NCBI GenBank assembly: GCA_026936335.1 | Contig: JAPMXV010000056.1 | Span: forward strand, 248,001 to 312,000 | From: Mantamonas sphyraenae | Taxonomy: Eukaryota; CRuMs; Mantamonadidae | Direction: 5' to 3' | Length of the DNA: 64,000 nucleotides | Shown here: positions 47,732 to 57,866 of the stretch, one piece after another | Layout: every line of letters starts with the position of its first letter | Position numbering within the stretch: the first letter of the stretch is position 1 | Position numbers and translations under genes: made by a program | The notes under the pieces: model-generated | What the model was told of the DNA's origin: nothing | Seen by the model: only the letters and a program-made list of their open reading frames with translations | Database searches by the model: none

Positions 47732-48095
47732 GATGGGTTGTTGGAGGCATTGAACGCAGGACACTGGAGACCAAGGAGTCAGACGCGCTGGAAGAAAGTT
47801 CGCGGCTGGCACGGTGGGAAGTGTGTCGAGTTCAGTTGCATCCACGGCAGCATGTCATTAGCATTGGATCGCAACAGGGGAAGAACGATGTCCTTTCTTG
47901 GTTTGCACTTTGGCGTCGGTTGAGTGGTGTGCGCATGTGGATTCAAACAATTTCTCAAAAAAGCAAACCAGCAGCACGCCGAAAACGCGGACGGGGAGAT
48001 GGAGATGGAACAACCACTGACGACGCTGAGGTCAGAGGTGGTGACTGCAATCCAGCAGCACCGGATGGTGGGTTTGCACAAAGTGGAAGTGTGCC

Positions 48096-51000
48096 ATGAG
48101 AGGCAGCGGAGGGCGGGAAAACGTCGGGAAGCGACGACCGTCCAGGCGCCTTGTTGAATCTCGAGGGCCAAACGCCGAAGCTGGCACACCTGAGCTGACA
48201 CTGCAGGGCGACGGCGTGCCACAGGGAGATTCGGCGCTGTTTGACTCGCTGGTCAACGAGGTGGAGGGCTTGACACCGGCGAGCTGTGAAATCAACGACC
48301 TGAGTGAATGGCTGCACGCAGTGTCGAGTTGCATTTCGCTGGTGTCCAAGCCCTGCTTGCCGCTCATCAAGGCCCTTCTCAAAATCGACTTTTCTTTATT
48401 CATTGTGCCGCCGCATCTCGACGGTTCCACCGACCCCGGTGGTGATGGTAAGGATGGACTGGGCGCGTGTGTGTGGCGAGTGGCGAGCAGCGTGGGGAGC
48501 CGGCCCACTGACACCGCAAGCGGGCTCACCGCGGACAAAAATCGGCTCGAAAATTGCCCTCAGGAGTGCAAGCGGCTTGTGCACGAGTACGAACGCTTCG
48601 TGCTGAACCTAGTGTCTGCCAACCATTGCTACTTGGTGCAAGCATTGCGCAACGTAATCACCCACTTTGTCCTGCAGCCAGGTAAGTGTGTGCGGGCGGC
48701 GAAAGGGCGGGAGCCGGGGCGGGGCGGACGTTGACCGGACGACGATCTCAGGAACGCGCTGACAAAACTCGGAGGGCCCCACAGTGACGCAGGAGTGGTA
48801 TAGGGATCACCATGTGGACAGTGTGCACTTTCGAAGCATTCCAGACATGCACAGCAAGTATGTGGACATGCACGGGACGGAACTGAGCCCCGAGGTGGTG
48901 GGAGCTCTGTTTGCAACGAAAGACACCGGGGCGGACGCAACGTCGTCGTCGCTGGAACTGGAAGAGTACACCATTGGGGCAGCCAACGACCCGATGGATA
49001 CACACGCAGCAGGCGGAGTGGCAGGCAGCACAGGCAGCATGACGTCATCGTCGTCGACCATGTCGCTGTCGAACCCGGACGAGCTGGAGGCGGCGCTGGC
49101 CGAAGTGGACGAGCAGCAGAATGTGTACAGGCTGGCCCAGGAGCACGTCCTCGACGAACTCCACAAACTGGTGCATGCCATTGTGGGCATTGTGCCCACG
49201 GGCATTGGTGCGGTCACACGTAAGTTGCTGCAGTGGCGTTGGAACTCCGTAGCAGTCGCTCGGGTGCTTTCTTGGAAGGCCGGCGATTTCGGCAGAAAGA
49301 AGCGGAGCATCTGCTGCTTTTTTTATGTGCACCCCCCTCCCCCCACCATCACCGCGCGTGTGCATGCAGTCCTTGGGTTGGAATGGACAGGGAACGGGGG
49401 CACCTGGATGCAGGCGTGTGTGTGTGTGTGTGCCGTGTGTGTATTGCTGTGTGGTGTGCTGTGTGGTCGTTTCTGACACGGAACACACGGGCGAACAGAA
49501 ACACTGGCCAAGTTTTTTCCACACAAACGGATGGATCCCGTGGTGCAGCAGACATTCCTCAAGGCGGCGCTTGTGTCGACGTACTATCTGCCAAACATCA
49601 AGAAGCATGTGATGGAAGTTGTGGTGGACAAGCTGATCGACATTGATGTGGAAATCAAGCTGGAGGAGCTGGACGATGAGGACGAACAGCTGCAGCTGGA
49701 GTCGCAGGGTGGAGGCGATGTGTACAATCAAGACAGGCATCTGCCTCAGGTGCAACAGACGGCGGCCCAGGGGATGGATCTGATGGCGGAGAAGCTGGAT
49801 CTCATGATGGACACCGTGTTCTTCTTTATCGAGTCCCACTTCCAGGGGGAGGTGCGCAGGAGAGAAGGCAGCGTGGATGTGGAGGATCAGGAACAGGAAC
49901 AGGACCAGGATCAGGACCAGGATCAGGATCAGGAAGAGACGCAGGCGGTGGAACGCAAGGAATCGCGTGCGTCGGACGAACTGTTCACGACGCTGATCCA
50001 GATTTTCGACTCCAGGGTGTTGACGATCCACAAGTGCAAGTACACCCAGTTCCTGCTGTTCTACCTGTGCTCCTGTTCCGCACACTACACAGACAGTTTC
50101 CTGGGCTTCCTGCTGCAAAAGGCACTGAGCCGCACCTTCCCGCCGATTGTGCGCCAGACGTGTGTGGCCTACCTGGCCAGCTTTCTGGCACGCTCGGAGT
50201 TTGTGCACACGGAAACAGTGCATACGGTGATTGAACAGATGGTGGAGTGGGTGTTGGACTACATCGAGGAGTACGACAGCCTGGCAGGGACGTCGCTGAC
50301 GATGCGCACAATGCGCCCGGGACTGTTTGACCGCCACCAAGAGCAGCTGGACCATCACCACTCGATGACAACGACGACGGCAACGGCGGCGGCAACAGGC
50401 GCCCACACACATCATCCACAGCACCAGGGGTCTGCTGAGCATGGTGATGATGATGACAACGACGCAGCAGCTCGTGCGGCGGCAGCGGCCCGGTTGCGAT
50501 CGACAAGCATGCTCGTGAGCGATCCGGAGAAACACAGTCTGTTCTATGCCATGTGTCAGGCGCTGTTTTACATCATTTGCTTCAAGCAGGAGGAGCTGTT
50601 TGACAGGGATGGGGGCGCGGAGTTTTTCGAGTCGATTGAGATGAGCACGATCATCAACAGCAGCTTCAACCCGCTGAGTGTGTGCGAAACGGAAGTGATC
50701 ACCGAGTTTGCACGGATTGCACAGGAACACGGCCTGCACTCGTGCATGCGCATCATTCGACTCAACGAGCAGCACAGGCGCAAAGCCTACCCGCTCGACA
50801 CGTTTTTCCCTTTTGATCCCTACCTGCTGCGTGACAGTGTGCACCATGTCAGCGGCAGCTATCGGCTGTGGAACGACAGGCGCGCGGGCACGGAACCCCT
50901 CGCCGTGGAGATGGTGGCCGACGGCGATGCCGCAGGCGCCTCCACGGCTGAGGATGACGAGGACGACGATGGCAATGCCATCCAACAGCACACCGGAACG

Positions 51001-51207
51001 GGTGCGATGGATGCCGAGCAGCAGGACGGCAGCAGCGACGGAGCGCGGGTGTCCCGCAAGCGTGGACGGGATGATTTGGAACTGGAGGAGCAGGAGCAGG
51101 CGGAGGACGGCGAGGATGGGGAAGAGGATGACGAGGACACAGCCATGGCCATGGCAAAGAGACAACGTGTCGGACCGTCGCCAATGCTGGTGGAAGCAAC
51201 AGGATGA
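48096..51207 (+). CDS. RRN3: RRN3/TIF-IA RNA polymerase I initiation factor
   Basis: Exons 48096-48681, 48785-49219 and 49499-51207 give 909 residues with matching phases. Family landmarks: LFDSLVNEVEGLTPA and YERFVLNLVSANHCYLVQAL (compare FLGNLVSA...YL); across the second splice LAKFFPHKRMDPV (compare FPHKR); YYLPNIKKHVMEVVVDKLID and IDVEIKLEELD; FLLFYLCSCSAHY; TCVAYLASFLARSEFV; SLFYAMCQALFYIICF; and PLDTFFPFDPYLLRDS. RRN3 bridges RNA polymerase I to the SL1/core factor at rDNA promoters and is the growth-regulated switch of rRNA synthesis. Doubtful points: the 5' end (another frame with an ATG at 47999 could be an upstream exon), and residues from about 48405 to 48563, which have no family counterpart and end at a good acceptor (CCCTCAG), so may be an in-frame intron with a weak donor. 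Confidence 0.9.
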
Positions 51208-51371
51208 TCTGAAGTGAATTGCAACAAAAACAACAACAATGATGTGTTTTTTTGACAACATGATGCAAACCATTGAGAGAGTACACGTGTACGTGTACAG
51301 GTGTGGCCTGTGTGACAGGGAGTGCTGTGTTGTTGTTGTTGCCTTTGTTGTCTGGGCGTTCTGTGGTCCAC

Positions 51372-52613
51372 TTACGCATCATCGGGCTTGACGCACACCC
51401 AATGGGCACACTCGTAGACATGCTGGAGCATGTTGCGATGGTTGACACTGTAGGTGCACTCGACAAATTCGACGTCGCCCTGAAATCGGAATCCGACGCC
51501 CTCGATCATGGCCACCACCTCCTCCAGCGTGAGTTCGATGCTCTGTGTGTGACTGTTTGTGTAATGGTACATGAGGGGACCCAGGTTGGCCCAGACGCCA
51601 CCGGGGCGCAGCATGCGATAGAAGAGTTCCACGTACTCCACAATGTTCTTTGCGGTGTCCACAAAGAAACAGCTGGCAATGCCATCCCAGTCGCCATCGT
51701 CACGTGCGTAACATTCCAACATGTCGCCTGCCACCATGCTGAATGACACGTGGTCAGGCAACGCCTGTGTGTGCACGTCGGGCACAAGCACCTCACGCAA
51801 TTGGTCCTCCTTGCTCTTGTGGTTGCTCATCGTATGCACCCACGGGTGCACACGGTACATCTCCACCTCCCTCATGTGGTTCAGCACCAGGTTGGATGCA
51901 AACAGCATGTATGCGCTAAACTCGTTCCCCTGGCTGTGATACCCTCGTTGGGCAAACTCCCACACAAGCCGCCCCAGCCCGGCTCCAGGCACCATGATAC
52001 GAGGCACTCGCTCCGGTGCCTCCTTCACATCTGCTTCGTCCACAGGCAGGTACGTTTCCATGTCCTGGATCAATGGGCCATAGCAGGCGTCCCGTTCTTC
52101 CGCGCCGTCGCTGCTCCAGTCCCGCGCAATCTGCCGCAACGTCGACTCCACACGCGACACCTGTTCGTTGCTCACCACATGCACCCTTCCATCCCCTTTG
52201 TACTGTTCCATCAGTGCTTGCAGTCCCGACGATGCCACCAGAGCCTTGATCAGCTCGTAGTTCACTTGCATCGCCTCTTCCATCTCCTCCATCCGTGTGT
52301 GGTACCCGGGAATCAACGCCTGGTGTGCTTCAGACAACGATTGCCACTGAAGGTACATCCGGTGGCACACGTCCATCCCGTGCGTCTCGTAGTACTCAAA
52401 CGCACGCAGCACCTCGGCAAAGTGAGCCTCTTCCTCCTCCTGCTCACTCATGTCATTGCCCTTGTCATCCTCCTCTCGTACGTTGCGAGCAAACCCTTCC
52501 AGCAACGATCCCTCCTCTCCTTCCGACTCCTCTCCCGACACGGATTCCACTTCAGCCACGTCGTCCAACTCCATGACTTTGTGCTTCTCAAAACTTGTTC
52601 TTGTGGCTTCCAT
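51372..52613 (-). CDS. CARNMT1: Carnosine/protein-histidine N-methyltransferase (CARNMT1/N2227 family)
   Basis: Single exon, 413 residues. After an acidic N terminus comes the N2227 region and a Rossmann methyltransferase domain: motif I RIMVPGAGLGRLVWEFA, then GYHSQGNEFSAYMLFASNLV, YRVHPWVHTMSNHKS, VSFSMVAGDMLECYARDDGD, WDGIASCFFVDTAKNIVEYV, LRPGGVWANLGPLMYHY and a C-terminal YECAHWVCVKP. These are the conserved blocks of human CARNMT1, which methylates carnosine and also histidine in proteins using SAM. Converges on RRN3 with a 164-bp gap. The ATG at 52613 is the first in frame; the (TGAGG)n repeat lies just upstream. Confidence 0.92.
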   Translation of the reverse strand: MEATRTSFEKHKVMELDDVAEVESVSGEESEGEEGSLLEGFARNVREEDDKGNDMSEQEEEEAHFAEVLRAFEYYETHGMDVCHRMYLQWQSLSEAHQALIPGYHTRMEEMEEAMQVNYELIKALVASSGLQALMEQYKGDGRVHVVSNEQVSRVESTLRQIARDWSSDGAEERDACYGPLIQDMETYLPVDEADVKEAPERVPRIMVPGAGLGRLVWEFAQRGYHSQGNEFSAYMLFASNLVLNHMREVEMYRVHPWVHTMSNHKSKEDQLREVLVPDVHTQALPDHVSFSMVAGDMLECYARDDGDWDGIASCFFVDTAKNIVEYVELFYRMLRPGGVWANLGPLMYHYTNSHTQSIELTLEEVVAMIEGVGFRFQGDVEFVECTYSVNHRNMLQHVYECAHWVCVKPDDA

Positions 52614-52652
52614 TGCGGCTGGGATGCCGTATCCAACTCTCTTCCCCCCACC

Positions 52653-52692
52653 CCTCACCTCACCTCACCTCACCTCACCTCACCTCACCTCA
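52653..52692. repeat. CACCT pentanucleotide tandem repeat
   Basis: About eight head-to-tail CACCT (minus strand: GGTGA/TGAGG) units. The kinesin stop codon TGA is the first unit, and the repeat fills the 76-bp gap to the CARNMT1 start. On the coding strand each unit resembles a 5' splice site (AGGTGAG). Confidence 0.92.
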
Positions 52693-55374
52693 TCGAGTGC
52701 CCTGAAACTTGCGTGTCGACTCCAGCTGCGACTTTTGTCGCAGTTTGCGCCTGGCCGAGTAGAACGCACTTGCCTCGGGCGCCTCTGCTTCGATGCGCTG
52801 CGTTTCCAGCTTCTCCCACAGTTCGCCATAGTCCAACACATCCTGGTTCTCGTCCACCATCCGATCACGATCGATGCCATCCAGTTCCTCGCGCGACAGA
52901 CGTCCCATGCCCGCTGCTGCTGCTGCTGCTTTCCCTTTCCCTTTCCCACCCCGCTCGACGACGACGACGACTGGTCTCCTCCATGCATGGCATGGTATCT
53001 GTCTGCATCCGGGTACGTGCTCTCGTACCACTCGTTGAACTGGCCGATGAGCTCGCCGCGAATGCTCTGCACGGCGGCCTCCTGCGCACGCAGCTCCTCC
53101 TTGATGTCATTCATGGCAGCAAAACGTTCTTTGTACGCCTTTTTGCATGCTTTGAGCTCGGCCAACACTTCGTACTCCTCTTCGTCAATCACCTCCAGCT
53201 CCTCGCCGTTGCGCAACACCTTGGGTGCATTGGCACGCTCTTGCCGCTTAAACTCCAGTCGGATGCGAGCACTGTCAATGGCCGCCTTGCTGTCATTCAC
53301 GGCAATGCCTGCGCGTCGCAGTGCCACCTTGTGTGCCTTGATTGCCTGTTTGCCTGCAATCAGCTGCTTGTTGAGGCCCCCTCCACCACCTTCTTCTGCT
53401 CCTCCCTTGCCGTTCCTACCCTCCTCGCCTGCCTTGTCGTCATCCTCCTGTGCCCCGTCCACGTTCTGTTTGTAGTATGCAAACGCCTCCTCGCGTGTCG
53501 GCGGCGCCGCCTGTCCATCCGGACGCTGGTCTTCCTCGGTGATCTCTGTGTCCACACCTGCCATCGGATCATGCGACGACGACGACGACGACGACGACGA
53601 GTTGCCACCGCCGCTTTCACCTCCTTTGTCACCCACAGCACGCAGTTGGATGCGCTTGCCTCCCGATGTGGTGCTGCCCAGCCCGTTGGCTCCCACACGC
53701 CCTCCCACAGGCGCGTTCGGGTTCAGTGGACGTGCCTCTGCGCCCGCACGTCCCAACGCAAACCCACTCGACTCCAAATCGCCCACCGGCTGGCTGTTGC
53801 TCGCCTGCTGCTTGCCACGCGCAGACAGGTTACCGCCGCCCGACGATGACGATGACGATGACGACGACGACGATGACGACTGCCCTCCACCCTGCTGCGA
53901 TTGGGCAAACTTTGCACGCAACTTGTCCTCGACTTCGTTTTCGATCTGACGCACATAGACGCGAAACTGCATAAACACCTCGCGGACCTGACGCAGGTTG
54001 ACAATGTCAATCTCCTCGAGTTCGCCACGGGTGTACGCCTTGACGGTGTTGTACAGCTCGTAGCGTTGCTCCTCGCTGTACGGTTCGTAGTTGATGTGGC
54101 TGCGGTTGGCAATGGCGTCGTGCATGGCCAACTCCTCCTTGAGGTCGCGCACCTCCCGTTCCAGCTTTTTCACCATCGCCTCCGCGTCGTAGCGCACGTT
54201 GACCTCCACCTCGTTGCGAACGTTCATCATGCGCGACGCAAACTTGAGTGTGGACACTGTCTCCTCCAGAAACTTGGCTTCGGGCCACACATTGGCCACC
54301 AGATAGGTGTTTGCGTTACCCCCCAGCGAATCCTTGAGCATGTTTGTCAGCTTACACTGACGATACGGCACATGCCTGCGTTTCTTGTCCTCCAACGCCA
54401 TCACCACCTGTTCCAGAAACGCCAACGAGCGGTTGATGCTCATGGCCTCCTGCAACTGCCGCCCCTCCGAGCCCGTCTTTGCCACCCGTTCGCTGCCTGC
54501 CAAATCCACCAGATTCAACTTGGCCGTGAGCAGCTTCTCCGTGGATTCCACCTTGCTCTGCGACTGGATGTGCATCGTAAAGATGCAATGCGACCTGGAA
54601 CTGCGTGCGTTCAACGAGTGCTCATCCACCGCCCGGTTCTCCTCCCCTTCAAAGAACGCATGCAACGCCTCCTCCGCATTGCGCACCTCACGATGTGTCA
54701 ACCCACGCACCACCACACTTCCATCCGACGCCTCCACCACATGGATTTCCGGTGTCCCCTGCTCAAATGCCCCCTGCGGGTTCAGCAGGTCAAACGCAAC
54801 CTCGTTGTACAGCTCCACATACGAGATCTTCACAAGAAACTCCGTCTCCGGTCGCTCTCCAATCTTGCCAAACACGTCTGCAATCGCACGTGGGATGATT
54901 CCCCGGTATTTGTACTCTCCCGAGCCGCACTGGCGGGCGTTTGCAAGGAACCGGGGGGGGAACCGCGATGGTCGTGGGCCAAGACCACAAAAATCGCCCA
55001 TACACCCGTGCTACAGGGTCAGTGGAACGCCATGCTTCGCTTTCAATGTGCGTATGTATCGTTGTGTGTGGCTTCTGCGTGGTCACGTGTCCTGCTTACC
55101 ATCGTAAAGGTCTTGCCGGCGCCGGTTTGGCCGTAGGCCATCACCGTGCCGTTCTGGCCCTTGAGTGCTTGGCTGACGATTTCCTCGCACACAGTGGCGT
55201 ACACGGTGTCCTGTGAGGCATTGTGCAGCACCTCGTCATAACTGAATGCCCATTCTGTCTTTTGGTTGTTCACGGCGCCACCACTCTCCTTCTTGGCTGC
55301 ATAAACGTCGATTGTCTGTGTGCCAAGGGTCAAACGGTCAGAAAGGAGATCGCTCACCTCACACTCTCCCTCTC

Positions 55375-55413
<39 letters not shown>

Positions 55414-55509
55414 GCTGAGACTCACCTTGCCATCAATGGCAATCTTGTCCTGTGCAAAGCTGCCTGTGGGTCGAGTGCGAATGGCCACTTTGACGGCCGA
55501 CTTTGTCAT
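52690..55509 (-). CDS. Kinesin-9 family motor (KIF9/KIF6-like), with a frame break near the C terminus
   Basis: Exons on the minus strand: 55509-55426, 55315-55100, 54929 onwards, all phase 0. The motor domain starts SAVKVAIRTRPTGSFAQDKI; the P-loop AYGQTGAGKTFTM ends exon 2; switch I is NARSSRSHC and switch II LVDLAGSERV. The neck reads LKFASRMMNVRNE, followed by the kinesin-9 block EELAMHDAIANRSHINYEP and EIDIVNLRQVREVF, diagnostic of KIF6/KIF9. Coiled coils and disordered Ser runs follow. The open frame changes at about 52930-53000 within Ser/GGGAAA/CAG repeats: upstream reads to FNEWYESTYPDADRYHAMHG, downstream continues in another frame as GMGRLSREELDGID ... EASAFYSARRKLR to a stop at 52690, which matches KIF9-type C termini. 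No canonical intron fits, so an indel is likely. Kinesin-9 works at the axonemal central pair or in flagellar transport. Confidence 0.88.
55377..55412. repeat. CA dinucleotide microsatellite in kinesin intron 1
   Basis: About 18 uninterrupted CA units on the plus strand inside the first intron of the kinesin-9 gene. Similar shorter CA/GT runs occur in many introns and flanks of the window (29425, 31980, 35925, 40078, 57722, 58260). Confidence 0.95.
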
Positions 55510-55658
55510 CGTGCTTTCGTTTTGCCTCGACCCTCGCATGCACACCCACACGCATGACACACACACACACACACAGAGAGAGAGATCACACATCCCATGC
55601 ACTCATGGACCCATCACCACTCCCCCCATTGCAACCAAGTAAACAAACAAGGGGGTCC

Positions 55659-56464
55659 ATGTCAGCACGCACGTCGTCCTTCCTCGTCCGCACCATCCCC
55701 ATTCTGGAAGACAACTTTGCATACTGTCTCATCGACGAGAGCAGTCGCATGGCAATGCTGGTGGATCCTGCGGAACCCAAGACGATTGCCAAGGCACTGG
55801 AGGCGGAAGAATACGACGGGGTGGTGATCAAGGCCATCCTCACCACACACCACCATTGGGACCATGGCAACGGCAACAAGGAGATGTGTCGCATTGTGGA
55901 CACCATCAGCACAGTGTACGGGGGCGACGAACGTGTGCAGGGTTGACGGAGCTGGTGAAGCAGGACGACACCATTCCGCTTGGCGACAACACACACATCC
56001 GAGTGCTGGAGGCACCGTGTCACACAAAGGGACACGTGTTGTACCACGTTTCGGACAAGGAAGGAGTGCGTGCAGATGCCCTCTTCACAGGGGACACCCT
56101 GTTCATTGGCGGCTGCGGTCGATTCTTTGAAGGCGACGCACAGCAGATGCTGGCCAACTTTGACACCATTGCTGCCATGGATGACAACACAGAGCTGTAT
56201 GTGGGCCATGAGTACACTTTGGCCAACCTTCGCTTTGCCCAGAGCGTGGAACCGGAGAACAAAGAGCTGCAAGACGCCGTGGACTGCTTCACAGTCATGC
56301 GTGATGAGGGCCTCCCGACCACCCCAAGCACAGTCGCTCTGGAAAAGTCATTCAATCCCTTCATGCGCACCCGCGAGGCCACTGTGGCCGCCTATGCCAA
56401 CGAATCCGAGCCCGAACGTGTGATGAATGCCTTGCGAGAGGCAAAGAACAGCTTCAAGGGGTGA
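55659..56464 (+). CDS. HAGH: Hydroxyacylglutathione hydrolase (glyoxalase II), frameshifted by one base
   Basis: Metallo-beta-lactamase fold enzyme that hydrolyses S-lactoylglutathione. The first half (55659 to about 55943) reads PILEDNFAYCLIDE and the zinc-binding THHHWDHGNGN, ending TVYGGDERVQG. The frame then hits TGA at 55944, but the next frame continues immediately with LTELVKQDDTIPLGD, PCHTKGHVLYHV, FTGDTLFIGGCGRFFEG, YVGHEYTLANLRFA and an HAGH-like C terminus. Family proteins read VYGGDDRI.GLT here without a gap, so one base is missing near 55941-55944. With it restored conceptually the length would be the usual ~268 residues. The break may be a sequence error or a real inactivating mutation; no other lesion is seen. 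Its 3' end overlaps the convergent RMI1 ORF by 73 bp. Confidence 0.85.
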
Positions 56465-57705
56465 ATGGCATCAGTACTGGAGTGCATGTGGATTTTGATG
56501 GACTGGTGGAGGGTGTTGTGGGCGTTGGTGATGTTTGGTAGAATGAATTGATCACATTGGAAGTCCTCATCGTCTCCCCAATCGTCCAAGTCCTCCACGT
56601 CGTCAAACAGCTCCACAGAGGAGCCTGTGTCGTCCAACACCATGGCGTGTTGCTGGTCCACCTTTGCCTTGCCTTTGCTTCGCCTTGTCTCCTCCTCCCT
56701 CCACTCCTGTTGCTGTTGCTGTTGCTGTTGCTGTTCCTCCTCCTGCCTTCTCCTCCTCGCACGTGCTTCGCTTTCGTTCAGCTCCATGGCCATTTGCAAT
56801 GCTGCTGCTGCCTCATCGTCATCCTCCTCGTCTTCATCCTCACTGTCATAAACCACCTGCACTCTCCTTTCCCCCACCCCCACCCCCACACCTCCACCTC
56901 CACGACTACCACTGCTGCTACCACTGCTGCTGCTGCTACTACTGCTACTACTGCTGCTACTTTGTGCCTCTGCCTCCACCTGCGTCTCGATGTTCTCCAT
57001 CAGCTCGCTGAGCAAATCCTCGTCCAGTTCGTCGTCCTCAAACCCCAAGTCTCCCCTCTCCAACCCCAACACCTCCTCTTGTGGCTCCTGTACTGGCTTC
57101 AACCCAAGCACGTCCCTCTTGCGTGCCTCCTCCGCCTCCAGTTTGCGTCTTTGCTCCGCCTGAAGTGATGCCACAGAGCCCCCCAGCACCAGGCAGGTGT
57201 GTGGATCCAACAGCAACATGCCACGACGCACAATGCCCTTGCGTATGTACAACTTGCACCCTGGCTGTGTGTTGACACTCAAATCCCTGCACCGCAGCAG
57301 TTCAAAGGCGTACAGGACGTGTGTGCCGTCTGTGAGACACGCCTTGAGTGTGCGTTGCTCTGGTTTGTCGTCCACAAACCGCATGCGCTCCTCATGTGCC
57401 TTGCCCATGTCCATCAGCTCATTCACCTGCAACATGGCACTGTCGATCACCCATGTGCCCTCCGTCTCAAGCTTCCGCTCGTCCAGCACCGACATCGACG
57501 ACACGCTCATGTCCGCGTACAGGAACTGTTCAAACACAGCATCCACCACCGCTTCTGGCACCACACCGTCGCTCACCTGACCCATGTCAATCAGTCCACG
57601 CCGCTCCAACTCACCCACACACTCCTCCAACCATGACGGCTGCAGTTGCACGTGTTTGTTCCTGACCAGTTCCTGATTCAACGCCTCCAGCCCTTCCTCA
57701 CTCAT
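56392..57705 (-). CDS. RMI1: RMI1-like OB-fold protein (BLM/RecQ-Top3 complex)
   Basis: Single ORF, 437 residues from the ATG at 57705. The N-terminal helical domain (VQLQPSWLEECVGELERRG) and OB-fold match RMI1: QRTLKACLTDGTHVLYAFEL (compare LQLTDG...), then CKLYIRKGIVRRGMLLLDP and HTCLVLGGSVASLQAEQ (compare VKVLGGEVDALL). RMI1 stabilises the Top3-RecQ helicase complex that dissolves double Holliday junctions. The second half is disordered: poly-Ser, poly-Gln and an acidic segment DDDEAAAALQMAMELNESEA that resembles a ubiquitin-interacting motif. The last ~25 codons lie antisense to the HAGH coding end, so the true 3' end may be earlier (for example through splicing) or the genes genuinely overlap. 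Confidence 0.8.
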   Translation of the reverse strand: MSEEGLEALNQELVRNKHVQLQPSWLEECVGELERRGLIDMGQVSDGVVPEAVVDAVFEQFLYADMSVSSMSVLDERKLETEGTWVIDSAMLQVNELMDMGKAHEERMRFVDDKPEQRTLKACLTDGTHVLYAFELLRCRDLSVNTQPGCKLYIRKGIVRRGMLLLDPHTCLVLGGSVASLQAEQRRKLEAEEARKRDVLGLKPVQEPQEEVLGLERGDLGFEDDELDEDLLSELMENIETQVEAEAQSSSSSSSSSSSSSGSSSGSRGGGGVGVGVGERRVQVVYDSEDEDEEDDDEAAAALQMAMELNESEARARRRRQEEEQQQQQQQQQEWREEETRRSKGKAKVDQQHAMVLDDTGSSVELFDDVEDLDDWGDDEDFQCDQFILPNITNAHNTLHQSIKIHMHSSTDAIHPLKLFFASRKAFITRSGSDSLA

Positions 57706-57866
57706 CTGCACTGCACTGCACACACACACACACACATCCACACATGGGGGGAGGGGCATACATACACGCATGGCACGTGTGTTGTGTCAGTCACTCGTTT
57801 CCCATCTCGTCCTACCCCAACCCATCACTCACCCCACACACACGCACACGCCCTCACTTGGCCAAG

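Noticed and set aside
49045-51273. 742-codon minus-strand ORF opposite RRN3, and similar long antisense ORFs (11697-13568, 25872-27224, 31999-33354)
   Set aside because: They are mirror frames of strongly biased coding sequence; their translations are His/Leu/Val-rich without motifs, while the opposite strand encodes recognised conserved proteins.
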